Positions 1-9,121 are shown, numbered from the stretch's first letter. The stretch is 64,000 nucleotides of DNA from Cyclobacteriaceae bacterium YHN15 (GCA_003797895.1 RKQB01000002.1:559354-623353), one strand, 5' to 3'. Numbers and translations are program-made. Notes: generated by a model from the letters alone, not told the origin.

Positions 1-879
1 CAAAACAAATATTCCAATGACCGAAAACAGCCTGACATATTCAATCTTTCCACCTTGCTGAATCCCATCTTTGAATTTCCCGTAGAGATAAAGTTCTGAT
101 TGCGGATATGCAAAAAGTTTGACATTACTACCTTCATTTCTTTCCAAAATAAAGTCTTCAATATTGGCGGAAAAAGCACGCCAATCCGATTCCCTGTTCA
201 ATCTGATTATTGTACTGGGCCCATTATTCCCCCATTGCTTAAGCCAGGTATTATAGGGTTTGTCAAACATAAACTGAAAAGGCAGAATATAGTCAAACTC
301 CGCATTCGAATCTTTGGGAAATGGTGCCAGGACAGCCTGAACCACAAAAGAATTTTCCCCGTCAGTCTCCTTCATCAAAACTGATTCTCCTATGACATCT
401 GTTTTTCCAAATAATTTTATGGCTGCATCTTGAGTAAGTACAATATGGGAAATTTCACTCAGAGCCCTGTTCCTGTCGCCATGAAGAAACTCATATTGCA
501 GGATATGTAGGTAATCCTCCCCGGCATAAAAACCATTTAATTTAATCCGGGTATCATCAACAACAAAAAGATTATCTTCTTGCCAGGAATAAGTTGCCGC
601 CCTTTCCACTTCAGGAAATTCCTCCTTGAGATGAGTGGCCAACACACCTGGAGTGGAGGTGGTTGTGAAAATATCAGATCCATAACGCTGATGCTCCATA
701 ATTCGGAACACCTGATCAATTTCTGCGAAATTTCTACCTGTATTCATCTCAGATTTAACCCAAAGACCAATCAAAATAGCCGCCCATAATCCAAGTGCCA
801 GCCCAAATAGGTTAATAAAGAAAGTTAGCTTATGCTTGGCAAAGCCACGAAGTGCGATTTTGAGATAGTTGCGGTACAT
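1..879 (-). CDS. ABC transporter permease, MacB/FtsX type (partial, C-terminus off the window)
   Basis: Open on the minus strand from an ATG at 879 to the window edge: 293 codons with no stop. The N-terminus (MYRNYLKIALRGFAKHK, then a hydrophobic segment LTFFINLFGLALGLWAAILIGLW at about residues 18-40) is the pattern of the MacB_PCD/FtsX permeases, and it closely parallels the next gene upstream (942-3302). The rest seen is the extracytoplasmic domain, ending just as the next membrane segment begins (RLFSVIGIFVL). It lies 62 nt downstream of the second permease, so it is probably the last or next member of the same operon. Substrate is unknown; family members move lipids, peptides or antibiotics out of the inner membrane using a separate ATPase. 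Confidence 0.85.
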   Translation of the reverse strand, partial: MYRNYLKIALRGFAKHKLTFFINLFGLALGLWAAILIGLWVKSEMNTGRNFAEIDQVFRIMEHQRYGSDIFTTTSTPGVLATHLKEEFPEVERAATYSWQEDNLFVVDDTRIKLNGFYAGEDYLHILQYEFLHGDRNRALSEISHIVLTQDAAIKLFGKTDVIGESVLMKETDGENSFVVQAVLAPFPKDSNAEFDYILPFQFMFDKPYNTWLKQWGNNGPSTIIRLNRESDWRAFSANIEDFILERNEGSNVKLFAYPQSELYLYGKFKDGIQQGGKIEYVRLFSVIGIFVL

Positions 880-941
880 TGAAATCAATAGTTAATAGTG
901 GTATAATAAACTAGTTGTTTTTGAAGAATAGCTTCAATAAA

Positions 942-3302
942 TCACTCTGAACTCAGAGAATTGACAGGATTGTTGATAGCGGCTTTGAAAGCCTGAAAAC
1001 TGACAGTTACCAAAGCAATCAACAGGACTATTGCAGCTGCTTCGGCGAAAATCCCCCAGCTAAGATTTATTTTGAATGCATAATCCTTAAGCCAGGAATT
1101 GGATAGGTACCATGCTAAAGGGACAATTGCTATGATTGATATAAGGACAAGCAAGACGAAGTCTTTAACAATCATGTATAAAATGGAATTGATGGAGGCA
1201 CCCAATACTTTTCTTACACCTATTTCTTTTTTACGGTTTTCAACAGTAAAAGCAGCCAATCCGAACAATCCCAAACAGGAAAGAAAAACGGCAACAACCC
1301 CAAAATACTTGGCGAGTTTTGAAACTCTTTGCTCTTGAAGGTAAAGTGTCTGAAAATCTTGATCCATAAAACTGTAATCCATTTTTACAGCATACAAATC
1401 CTCAAATAATCCAGAAATAGAAGCAATGATCTCAGCTTGATTGTCGCCATTAATCCTAAGGATTATTTTCTGCATAAATTGATTGTCATACTTTAAAAAT
1501 GCCGGCTTGACAGTCTCTTTTAGGGATTCAAAATGGAAATTTTTTAAAATCCCTATCACTTCCATATCATTTCCCCAAAGATTGACTGTGGCGCCAATGG
1601 GTTCTTCCATTCCTATCACTTTAACCGCTTCTTCATTAAGTATAATTTTACGCTTTTCATCCCCAAAATCCCTGGAAAATGATCTCCCTTCCAAAATCTC
1701 AAAACCCATGGTTTCTATCAAATCCATGTTAACGCTGATGTTTTCGAATTTGATCTGTTCATCAGGGTTTTTTCCTTCCCAATGCAATCCTATAGTAGAT
1801 GCCATCAATCCGATCAATGGATGGGAAATACTTGATGCATTTTCAACACCTGGCAACCCTTTTACCTGATGTAAAAATAATTCCAATTGGGCGTCCGATA
1901 GTGAGGAGGAACTCACTTGTAGCAGGTTGGATTGATTATATCCAAGGTTTTGATTTTTGATAAAAGACATCTGTTTTCCAATAACGATGATCCCAATTAT
2001 CAACAAAAGGGAAATAGAAAACTGGAAAATTACCAGACCTTTTCTGGCCAATAGTTCTCCAAAACTACCCTTGATATTGCTTTTAAAGATTTGGATTGGT
2101 CTAAATTTGGACAAATATAAAGATGGATAAAATCCTGCTATCAACGCTGTTAACAACCAAACAGAAACAAGAAAAATCACCAGGCTAAGATTGAAATCAA
2201 GTTTAAGCTCTTTCATCGATACTTGATTGAAAAAAGGTTGCAATATTTTGGCCAAAAACGATGCAGAAACCAACGCTAAAAAGCTAAGAAGCAGGGTTTC
2301 CACCATAAATTGACTGAACAGGCTGCCACGGCTTGCCCCCATAGATTTCTTGACACCTATTTCTTTGATCCTGTTGATAGTCTTTGCTGTGGTCAGGTTC
2401 ATGAAATTGATACAGGCAATCAATAAAATAAATAAAGCAATTGCAGAAAAAATCCACACATGATTAATCCTTCCCCCCACCAAAACACCATCTTTATAGG
2501 TGCCATATAGGTAAGTATCTTCAAATGCCTGAACGAAAGGACTTACATTACTTCTTGCTTCTTTGTTTTTGATAAAATCTTTGATCTGCAAATTGAAGGC
2601 TTCTATATCTGTCCCCTCTCTTAACAATAAATAAGTTCCTGCGTTGAAATTGTCCCAATGAGCACCATCGCCAAGCATTTTTTTGAAAAATGGAAATGAC
2701 AAAAGGAATTCGGGTTTATCCACATCCAATGGGCCAAAATCCTTATAAACACCGCTTACCAGGACATCATTTCCAAATTCGAAGACTGACCATTTAAGGG
2801 ATTTCCCCAATGCTTCATTTGTTGAACCAAAAATCTTGTTGGCAGTGGATTCTGATAATACAACTGAATTGATATCCTTTAAAGCCTGGTTTTTATCTCC
2901 TTCCAGAAACTTGATACTGAACATATCGAGGTATTCCTGATCTACAAAAAGGCCATCTGCAATTTGTATTTCCCCCTCCTTTTCAAAAGAAACACCTTCT
3001 ATAAATGGAGAATAAGCTGCTGCCATTTCTACTTGGGTAAGTTCTGCCTTCATGGCGTCAGCCATTTCAGCTGGGGTGATTCCAATGGTCACTATACCCG
3101 TGGAGTTGTCATGATTGGTGAATACGGCATAAATTCTATCCCCAAGTGCATGATACCTATTGATGCTGATCTCATCCTTCACCCACATCATGATCAAAAT
3201 TACAGTGGTGAGCCCCAAAGTGAGCCCCAGAAGATTGATACCGAAGGTCATTCTGTGCTTGCTGAAACTTCTTAAAGCGAATTTGACATAGTTTAGGAAC
3301 AT
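942..3302 (-). CDS. ABC transporter permease, MacB/FtsX type, 786 aa
   Basis: Complete two-module permease. Residues 1-45 give the typical start (KFALRSFSKHRMTFGINLLG) with the first membrane helix, followed by a MacB_PCD periplasmic domain. A first FtsX membrane block starts near residue 280 and carries the motif EIGVKKSMGAS. A second periplasmic part follows, then a C-terminal FtsX block (KKEIGVRKVLGAS, then three hydrophobic helices). The duplicated EIGV(K/R)K..GAS motif is diagnostic of Bacteroidota efflux permeases of about 780-800 aa. It works with the ATPase encoded just upstream (3565-4263) and the HlyD-type adaptor. The 262-nt gap to the ATPase gene contains a perfect 12-bp hairpin. 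Substrate cannot be told from sequence. Confidence 0.92.
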   Translation of the reverse strand: MFLNYVKFALRSFSKHRMTFGINLLGLTLGLTTVILIMMWVKDEISINRYHALGDRIYAVFTNHDNSTGIVTIGITPAEMADAMKAELTQVEMAAAYSPFIEGVSFEKEGEIQIADGLFVDQEYLDMFSIKFLEGDKNQALKDINSVVLSESTANKIFGSTNEALGKSLKWSVFEFGNDVLVSGVYKDFGPLDVDKPEFLLSFPFFKKMLGDGAHWDNFNAGTYLLLREGTDIEAFNLQIKDFIKNKEARSNVSPFVQAFEDTYLYGTYKDGVLVGGRINHVWIFSAIALFILLIACINFMNLTTAKTINRIKEIGVKKSMGASRGSLFSQFMVETLLLSFLALVSASFLAKILQPFFNQVSMKELKLDFNLSLVIFLVSVWLLTALIAGFYPSLYLSKFRPIQIFKSNIKGSFGELLARKGLVIFQFSISLLLIIGIIVIGKQMSFIKNQNLGYNQSNLLQVSSSSLSDAQLELFLHQVKGLPGVENASSISHPLIGLMASTIGLHWEGKNPDEQIKFENISVNMDLIETMGFEILEGRSFSRDFGDEKRKIILNEEAVKVIGMEEPIGATVNLWGNDMEVIGILKNFHFESLKETVKPAFLKYDNQFMQKIILRINGDNQAEIIASISGLFEDLYAVKMDYSFMDQDFQTLYLQEQRVSKLAKYFGVVAVFLSCLGLFGLAAFTVENRKKEIGVRKVLGASINSILYMIVKDFVLLVLISIIAIVPLAWYLSNSWLKDYAFKINLSWGIFAEAAAIVLLIALVTVSFQAFKAAINNPVNSLSSE

Positions 3303-3440
3303 GTTTTTTGGATTTTTAGGTTGTCCGGTTGTCGTCTTGTATTTGCACCTTCATTTTCGACAAATTCCTAATTCTGTTATGGCAGTACCATGAGAAGGTT
3401 TAGATATTATTAGACTGTAATCAAATTCAGGGTTAATTAG

Positions 3441-3468
3441 AGAGATTTTCAAAATATTGAAAATCTCT
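3441..3468. other. Intercistronic perfect hairpin
   Basis: AGAGATTTTCAA at 3441-3452 is exactly complementary to TTGAAAATCTCT at 3457-3468, with a 4-nt loop. It lies between the ATPase gene and the permease gene. No T-run follows on the minus (transcribed) strand, so it looks more like an mRNA processing or stability element than a terminator. Confidence 0.5.
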
Positions 3469-3537
3469 CCAAATCCTTTTTTTTTAAATGAAAGACATCT
3501 ATCTATTTGAGAAAAAATCCAAAATATCAGATTTTCC

Positions 3538-3565
3538 CCAAGTCTTGTTTCTTGTCTCTCGCTTC
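3538..3565. repeat. Short heptad-type repeat at the ATPase gene end
   Basis: The stretch reads as successive 7-mers TTGTTTC, TTGTCTC, TCGCTTC just after the ATPase stop codon. It resembles the clearer heptad arrays at 4307-4336 and 4645-4679, but has only two good units. Confidence 0.35.
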
Positions 3566-4263
3566 TAAATATGAAACTGCTCACGTATATTCTCCGTCAC
3601 CACTTTACCGTCAAACAGGTTGATAATTCGGTGGGCATAATTGGCATCATGCGGAGAGTGGGTCACCATCACTATGGTAGTACCTTCATTATTCAGCTCC
3701 TCCAACAACCTCATCACTTCTTCCCCATTGGCAGAATCCAAATTACCGGTAGGTTCATCAGCCAGAATAACTGAGGGCTTGGCTACGATTGCCCGGGCGA
3801 TGGCCACCCTTTGCTGCTGTCCTCCGGAAAGCTGTTGAGGAAAATGATCTTTTCTGTGCATGATTCCCATTCGGGTAAGAACTTCCTCTACCCTTCTTTT
3901 TCGCTCATCAGCAGGAGTTTTAAGGTATAAAAGTGGAAGTTCTACATTTTCAAATACCGTGAGTTCATCGATCAGGTTAAAACTCTGAAATACAAAGCCT
4001 ATATTTCCTTTTCTCAATTGGGATCTTTGTCTTTCCGAAAATTTAGCCACTTCCTGCCCAATGAAATAATATTCCCCTGCTTCAGGATTATCCAATAATC
4101 CAATGATGTTGAGTAAGGTAGATTTACCACATCCTGAAGGGCCCATTATAGCCACAAACTCCCCCTTTTTGATTTCTATATTGATATCATCCAATGCTGT
4201 GGTTTCCACCTCCTCAGTGGTATAAAGTTTCTTGAGATTGACTGTTTTAATGATGTTTTCCAT
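3565..4263 (-). CDS. ABC transporter ATP-binding protein (MacB/LolD-like), 232 aa
   Basis: Complete ABC ATPase. Walker [10 protein letters not shown] is at residues 41-49, the Q-loop is in [11 protein letters not shown], the signature LSGGQQQR is near 144, Walker B is [12 protein letters not shown] near 163-174, and the H-loop is MVTHSPHDA. The [14 protein letters not shown] and ADEPTGNLD forms are those of the LolD/MacB/FtsE subfamily, which pairs with FtsX-like permeases. Its length (232 aa) is normal for a stand-alone cytoplasmic ATPase. It sits between the HlyD-like adaptor gene (416 nt upstream) and the permeases, so it is the energy subunit of that exporter. Confidence 0.94.
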   Translation of the reverse strand: MENIIKTVNLKKLYTTEEVETTALDDINIEIKKGEFVAIMGPSGCGKSTLLNIIGLLDNPEAGEYYFIGQEVAKFSERQRSQLRKGNIGFVFQSFNLIDELTVFENVELPLLYLKTPADERKRRVEEVLTRMGIMHRKDHFPQQLSGGQQQRVAIARAIVAKPSVILADEPTGNLDSANGEEVMRLLEELNNEGTTIVMVTHSPHDANYAHRIINLFDGKVVTENIREQFHI

Positions 4264-4306
4264 AAGTAGGTAGTTTATAATGTTTTAGTTTTGAATTAGT
4301 TTATTT

Positions 4307-4336
4307 GACCGATGACCGATGTCGGATGACCGATGT
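4307..4336. repeat. Tandem heptad repeat GACCGAT
   Basis: Four consecutive 7-mers: GACCGAT, GACCGAT, GTCGGAT, GACCGAT. The reverse complement of this unit (ATCGGTC) recurs in the array at 4645-4679. Confidence 0.75.
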
Positions 4337-4644
4337 TAAGTACCGGTTGTAACATGACAAGTGTTGTAAATGAAGTTTAGGGTATCCGTTTTCTCGGTGT
4401 TCGACAATGATTTATTTTATTTTTGACTTAAAGGAATTCATCATATTCATTAAATAAAAGGCTTCATCATACAGTTGATTGAAATCAAAGATTTAGTTTA
4501 AGAAATACTTTTAACCAAAATACAAAAACCAAATCGATGATATTCATTTCCTACATAAGCTATCCGATTAATTAGATATCCATTTTCTTTCAGTTTAAAT
4601 TTCCGTGGAATAATACAAACTTCCACTTTTCACTTAAACCCAAC

Positions 4645-4679
4645 ATCCGTCATCCAACATCGGTCATCCAACATCCAAG
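4645..4679. repeat. Tandem heptad repeat ATCCNNC
   Basis: Five consecutive 7-mers: ATCCGTC, ATCCAAC, ATCGGTC, ATCCAAC, ATCCAAG, ending directly at the stop codon of the adaptor gene. It is the inverted counterpart of the array at 4307-4336, about 310 nt away. Confidence 0.75.
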
Positions 4680-5939
4680 CTACTTCAAATTCAGCACCTC
4701 ATTCTTCCCGAAATTCTCGTAACCGCTCACGATGACCTTGTCGCCAGGTTGTAATCCCTCAATGACTTCATAGAATTCGGGATTCTTTCTACCCAATCTA
4801 ATATTCCTTTTCTCAGCCTTTCCAGCCTGTTGGTTAACCACAAACACCCAGTTGCCTCCAGTATCTTTATAGAAACCACCGGTAGGCAATAATACTGCCT
4901 GCTGGCTTTCTCCCAATTCCAATCGAATCCTTACGGTCTGACCTCTTCTTATTCCTGTCGGGGCCTCGTCGGTGAAGAACATATCCACCTCAAATCTTCC
5001 AGCAGTCACGTTGGGATAAATTTTCCCAATTTCCAGTTCATAAGTTCCTCCTGAGAAAGAAAAAGTTCCTTTTAGACCTGTATTTACCCTGGGTAAATAC
5101 AATTCATCAATAGGAACCCTTACTTTAAATTTATCCAGGATATCAATTTGACCATATCTTTGTCCGGCACTGATAGACTGTCCTATCTCAATTTGCTCTG
5201 TGGAAAGCTGACCGGTTATCGGAGCCCTTACAGCTAAATTATCCAAAATACGTCCTACCCCATCCAATGATTGATTCATTCTTCTCTCAGAATCTGCCAA
5301 CTGCCTTTTTTGCGCCACACGCGAAATTGAATCATTGCGGTAAGCTTCATAGGTCAGCTTCCTTCTTTTTACATTGTATTCATATTGCTCCCTGACTTCC
5401 TCATATTCCCTGTCGGAAACCAACTTTTTACCATGGAGCTCTTTGAATCTTTCGTACTGGGGTTTGAGCAGGCTGATCTGATAATCAATTTCAGCCAGTT
5501 GCCCTTGTTGGTTCAGATCATTCTGATCCAATTGCAATCTAACCTGCCTTAAATTGTTCAGCTGGAAATAAAGACCGGATTCTCTTTCCATTACTTCCAA
5601 TTGCAATTTGGAATTGGAAAGAATCAAAATAGTATCTCCTGCTTTTACAAAAGCACCCGACTCTCTCACTATCTCTTGTATGTTACCACCTTCCAGTGCA
5701 TCAAGAAAAAAAACTTCGCCGGGTTCTATGGTCCCACTGACAGGAATATAATCTGTAAATTCACCTTCCTTGACCGTTGCAATTGTAATTCTTTCCATGT
5801 TTACATTCATGGAAGATCTTGAGTCTGCAAATATTAATTGATAAACCACAAAGGCCACAAGTAGGGTGCCACCGGCAATCATTGCTATGAACTTTGGCGT
5901 CCACCTCTTTTTCTCTATCTTTCTATCCATTACTGACAT
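4680..5939 (-). CDS. Efflux periplasmic adaptor, HlyD/MacA (RND-MFP) family, 419 aa
   Basis: Membrane-anchored adaptor linking an inner-membrane ABC permease to an outer-membrane channel. An N-terminal membrane segment (about 17-37, IAMIAGGTLLVAFVVYQLIF) is followed by a lipoyl half-motif (GGNIQEIVRESGAFVKAGDTI, about 84-104). A long coiled-coil hairpin with many Gln, Arg and Glu residues spans about 110-220, then the second lipoyl half (LAVRAPITGQLST), a beta-barrel, and a C-terminal membrane-proximal domain ending GLQPGDKVIVSGYENF. The length is normal. It is the first gene after a near-consensus sigma-54 promoter (5987-6002) and lies opposite a sigma-54 activator gene, so expression probably depends on that two-component system. 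The start could also be the ATG four codons downstream. Confidence 0.92.
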   Translation of the reverse strand: MSVMDRKIEKKRWTPKFIAMIAGGTLLVAFVVYQLIFADSRSSMNVNMERITIATVKEGEFTDYIPVSGTIEPGEVFFLDALEGGNIQEIVRESGAFVKAGDTILILSNSKLQLEVMERESGLYFQLNNLRQVRLQLDQNDLNQQGQLAEIDYQISLLKPQYERFKELHGKKLVSDREYEEVREQYEYNVKRRKLTYEAYRNDSISRVAQKRQLADSERRMNQSLDGVGRILDNLAVRAPITGQLSTEQIEIGQSISAGQRYGQIDILDKFKVRVPIDELYLPRVNTGLKGTFSFSGGTYELEIGKIYPNVTAGRFEVDMFFTDEAPTGIRRGQTVRIRLELGESQQAVLLPTGGFYKDTGGNWVFVVNQQAGKAEKRNIRLGRKNPEFYEVIEGLQPGDKVIVSGYENFGKNEVLNLK

Positions 5940-5986
5940 TTTCTATCTAATTAAAGACATTTTCAATTTTTCGTCAAATCAATGTT

Positions 5987-6002
5987 TGCCAATTATATGC
6001 CA
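5987..6002 (-). promoter_or_regulatory. Sigma-54 (RpoN) promoter for the efflux operon
   Basis: Read on the minus strand the site is TGGCATATAATTGGCA. This is GG, ten bases, GC, matching the sigma-54 consensus TGGCAC-N5-TTGCA at all but two positions. The implied start of transcription is near 5976, about 37 nt before the adaptor start codon at 5939. A sigma-54 activator gene starts 386 nt away on the other strand. Confidence 0.75.
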
Positions 6003-6032
6003 TCAAAAAAACCCTCAAAAAACGATCGATTT

Positions 6033-6195
6033 GGCACAATTCATAAATACTTGGGACAATTATCGAACAAAATTGTCCGCCAGCGACCAAAACGGTAAAC
6101 AATAGCTCAAAACAAATTCCTTTTTTTTCATTTACAATTTTTAGGAAAACTGCTTAAATTCCATCATTTGACCGATTTTGGAAAAACATTGTCCG
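6033..6195. promoter_or_regulatory. Candidate activator sites (GGACAATT/AATTGTCC) upstream of the sigma-54 promoter
   Basis: GGACAATT at 6054-6061 and AATTGTCC at 6071-6078 form a perfect 8-bp inverted repeat with a 9-nt spacer. Related half-sites are GGCACAATT at 6033-6041 and ATTGTCCG at 6188-6195. They lie about 30-190 bp upstream of the sigma-54 promoter, where NtrC-type activators usually bind. Binding by the neighbouring regulator is inferred. Confidence 0.55.
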
Positions 6196-6235
6196 TTTGT
6201 ATCATTTCGGTACAGCTTTTGGCAATATAAGGTTA

Positions 6236-6270
6236 GATGTCAGATGTGGTTAGTGTGATGTCGGATTTCA
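6236..6270. repeat. Heptad repeat, GATGTCN type
   Basis: Successive 7-mers GATGTCA, GATGTGG, TTAGTGT, GATGTCG, GATTTCA. A looser version of the arrays in the 4.3-4.7 kb gap. The rest of the 5940-6387 intergenic region holds only the sigma-54 promoter and the activator-like sites. Confidence 0.55.
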
Positions 6271-6387
6271 GAACTAAGTGTCATGTAAATTCAGGACGTC
6301 ACACAACAAAGACTAACTATTTTGATTTTGTTAATATTGACAATATAATATCTTGAATTCTATGTTTTATATCTCAAGTCTACACCT

Positions 6388-7776
6388 ATGAAAGAGCAAA
6401 AAACAGGGAAAATTCTGATTGTCGACGACAATGAGGATCTTTTAAAAGCTGCAAAAATATTTTTGAAAAGGCATTTTGCACAGGTGGATACAGAATCTAA
6501 CCCAGGTCTCCTCCCTATATTGATGGTCAATGAACAATATGATGTGATCATGTTGGACATGAACTTCACCAAGGATGTCAGCAGTGGTCAGGAAGGGTTT
6601 TATTGGTTGGACCGCATATTGGAACTGGACTCTTCTGCTGTTGTCGTCTTGATTACGGCTTATGGGGATGTCAACACTGCAGTGAAAGCCATCAAGGAAG
6701 GGGCGACTGATTTTGTACTCAAACCTTGGGAAAATGAAAAATTACTGGCCACCCTAAATTCCGCTTTACAACTCCGCCAATCCAAATTAGAGGTAAGCGA
6801 ACTTAAAAACCAACAGCAACAGATTTATCAGGATATAGACAGCAAGTTTAAAGATATCATTGGACAAAGTCCTGCTATGGTCAAGATTTTTGAGACCATT
6901 GAAAGGGTTGCAGGTACTGATGCCAATATCCTGATCTTAGGTGAAAATGGGACAGGGAAAGAATTGATAGCAAGGGCCATTCACCGGAATTCAAAAAGAC
7001 ACAGGGAAGCATTTGTAAGCGTGGATTTAGGATCCATCACCCCTACTCTTTTTGAAAGTGAGCTTTTTGGCCACAAAAAAGGATCATTTACAGATGCCAA
7101 GGAAGACCGGGCCGGAAGGTTTGAACAGGCCAATAAAGGAACCTTGTTTTTGGATGAAATAGGAAATTTGCCTTTGTCCTTGCAGGCAAAACTGTTGGCA
7201 GTTCTTCAAAATAGAGAGGTCACCCGAGTAGGGACCAATAAACCTATACAGGTTAATATCAGGCTGATTTCGGCTACCAATATGCCCATACACAATATGG
7301 TGTATGAAAACACCTTTAGGCAGGACTTATTATACCGGATCAATACCATTGAAATCACGCTCCCACCACTTAGGGAAAGGTTGGAGGATATTCCCCTTTT
7401 AGCGGATCATTTTATCGCCATGTATGCCAAAAAATACAATAAGGATATACGAAAGGCGGGAGAAGCCCTGATCAAGAGAATGCAGAAATATCATTGGCCA
7501 GGAAACATCAGGGAATTGCAGCATAGTATAGAAAGAGCAGTAATCATGACCACCCACAGCGTGTTGCAGCCAGAGGATCTTTTTATGCAAAAACAGTTGG
7601 CTCCCGAAAAACAGGAAGAAATGGTGTCTTTGGATCATTTAAATATTGAAGATGTGGAAAAGATACTGATCCGGAAAGCACTTCAGAAACACAATGGTCA
7701 TATTACCAGGGCCGCAGAGGAACTAGGGCTAACCCGTTCCTCCTTGTACCGAAGACTGGAAAGATATGGGCTTTAG
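6388..7776 (+). CDS. Sigma-54-dependent response regulator, NtrC family, 462 aa
   Basis: Three domains in order. The receiver (about 8-125) has acidic DD near 13-14 and a phospho-acceptor Asp57 in VIMLDMNF. The AAA+ sigma-54 interaction domain (about 150-380) has Walker A GENGTGKE, Walker B GTLFLDEIG and an arginine-finger region. The C-terminal Fis-type helix-turn-helix is at about 430-460 (ITRAAEELGLTRSSLYRRL). The loop that contacts sigma-54, usually GAFTGA, reads GSFTDA here, a variant that may still be active. It overlaps the kinase gene by 11 nt and diverges from the efflux genes, whose promoter is of the sigma-54 type, so that operon is its probable target. Confidence 0.95.
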   Translation: MKEQKTGKILIVDDNEDLLKAAKIFLKRHFAQVDTESNPGLLPILMVNEQYDVIMLDMNFTKDVSSGQEGFYWLDRILELDSSAVVVLITAYGDVNTAVKAIKEGATDFVLKPWENEKLLATLNSALQLRQSKLEVSELKNQQQQIYQDIDSKFKDIIGQSPAMVKIFETIERVAGTDANILILGENGTGKELIARAIHRNSKRHREAFVSVDLGSITPTLFESELFGHKKGSFTDAKEDRAGRFEQANKGTLFLDEIGNLPLSLQAKLLAVLQNREVTRVGTNKPIQVNIRLISATNMPIHNMVYENTFRQDLLYRINTIEITLPPLRERLEDIPLLADHFIAMYAKKYNKDIRKAGEALIKRMQKYHWPGNIRELQHSIERAVIMTTHSVLQPEDLFMQKQLAPEKQEEMVSLDHLNIEDVEKILIRKALQKHNGHITRAAEELGLTRSSLYRRLERYGL

Positions 7777-9121
7777 GACTTTTGCAATCGGCATTGCCAT
7801 CAGAGTTTTACTGATGGTGGCTACCGCATATGTGGGAATTTATTTCTACTTTCAAAGTCATTCCCTGATTCAGGGAATCCTTTTTTCCCTGATCATGATT
7901 TTCCTGATCATCAATTTGATTTCCTATGCCACTACTACCAATAGGAAAATCACCAGATTTTTGGAATCCATTCGATATTCTGATTTTTCCTCTTCTTTTA
8001 CCAAAGACAGTACGTTAGGTAAGTCTTTCCGTGAAATGAACATGTCATTCAATGAAGTCATTGAGGCCTTCAAAAAAACCAGGGCGGAAAAGGAGGAACA
8101 AATGCTTTTCCTTCAAATTATGATCCAACATATCAATACCGGGATCATCTCTTTTGATAGCAAGGGGAAAATCGGTGTTATCAATGGGGCTGCCAAGCAA
8201 TTACTTCAGATTCCACAATTCAAGGATATCCACGATTTGGGTAAATTATCTGTTGACCTCTTAAATAATGTCCTTCAACTAAAACCTGGTGGTTCTTTCT
8301 CCATCAAAATCAATTCAGATCTGCATCTCAATGTTCAGTCTGCATCCTTTAAAATGGAAGGTCAAAGCTGGACTTTAATTTCCTTCCAAAACATAAAAGG
8401 TGAATTACAAAAAAACGAAATGCAGGCTTGGCAAAACCTGACCAAAGTGCTCAGACATGAAATCATGAATTCCATGACACCCATAGCAAGCCTTTCAAGT
8501 TCCTTGGGAGTGATCCTGGAGGAAGACATAGAAGAGAAAGATAATGGAGAACTGGTTATTGATAAGGAGTGTTACCTTGATCTTTCCGAAGGCTTGGAAA
8601 CCATCTCCAAGAGAAGTGCCGGGTTGGTTGACTTTGTCAATGCCTACCGTGATTATACCAATATTCCTCAGCCTGATTTAAAAGTATTTCCTGTAAAACC
8701 ACTATTCGAAAACATCCGGATTCTATTGAAAGAAGAATTGGCGAAAGCAGAAATTAACCTGGTTTGTCAACTTATTCCCCCAGACCTGGAAATTGTAGCT
8801 GATCAGGATTTGATACAGATGATCCTGATCAATTTGGTTAAAAACGCCAAAGAAGCAATGGATAAGGCTGAAAACAGGAATATCATTCTGAAAGGAGGAT
8901 TGGATAAACATTCACATCCCTTTATTCAGGTAATTGACCATGGGGAAGGAATAATCCCAGAGGCCTTGGAAAGGATTTTTGTTCCTTTTTTTACCACAAA
9001 AAAATCCGGAAGTGGAATTGGATTGGCGATTTCAAGACAGATCATGAACTTACATAGGGGCAGCCTGGAAGTGGAATCCATTCCAGGTAAACAAACGGTC
9101 TTCACTTTAAGGTTTGGGTGA
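7766..9121 (+). CDS. Sensor histidine kinase, NtrY-like, 451 aa
   Basis: Cognate kinase of the upstream NtrC-type regulator (11-nt overlap). Two N-terminal membrane helices (about 5-25 and 29-50) have almost no periplasmic loop, which suggests sensing within the membrane or cytoplasm. A PAS-like region covers about 100-200. The phospho-acceptor His is in VLRHEIMNSMTPI, and the HATPase domain has the N-box (LINLVKNAKEAM), G1 (DHGEGI), F-box (FVPFFTTK) and G2 (GSGIGLAISRQI). This layout is typical of the kinases that accompany MacAB-like exporters in Bacteroidota. The signal is unknown. Confidence 0.93.
   Translation: MGFRTFAIGIAIRVLLMVATAYVGIYFYFQSHSLIQGILFSLIMIFLIINLISYATTTNRKITRFLESIRYSDFSSSFTKDSTLGKSFREMNMSFNEVIEAFKKTRAEKEEQMLFLQIMIQHINTGIISFDSKGKIGVINGAAKQLLQIPQFKDIHDLGKLSVDLLNNVLQLKPGGSFSIKINSDLHLNVQSASFKMEGQSWTLISFQNIKGELQKNEMQAWQNLTKVLRHEIMNSMTPIASLSSSLGVILEEDIEEKDNGELVIDKECYLDLSEGLETISKRSAGLVDFVNAYRDYTNIPQPDLKVFPVKPLFENIRILLKEELAKAEINLVCQLIPPDLEIVADQDLIQMILINLVKNAKEAMDKAENRNIILKGGLDKHSHPFIQVIDHGEGIIPEALERIFVPFFTTKKSGSGIGLAISRQIMNLHRGSLEVESIPGKQTVFTLRFG

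Larger units (their letters stand above)
4264..4679. other. Long gap between adaptor and ATPase genes; holds heptad arrays only
   Basis: 416 nt with no credible ORF. Both ends carry tandem 7-mers (listed separately) in opposite orientation. The middle is AT-rich with no obvious promoter. The gap is unusually long for genes that should be co-transcribed. Confidence 0.6.

Noticed and set aside
3319..3341. TTGTCCG-type units after the second permease gene start as another heptad array
   Set aside because: TTGT recurs every 8 bases, not 7, so it does not fit the heptad family.
3351..3584. 77-aa ORF overlapping the ATPase gene end
   Set aside because: Mostly covers the intercistronic hairpin and overlaps a real gene; composition is not protein-like.
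6029..6045. TTGGCACAATTCATA as a plus-strand sigma-54 promoter for the regulator gene
   Set aside because: The GG is not followed by GC ten bases later; the site is kept only as part of the activator-like repeats.
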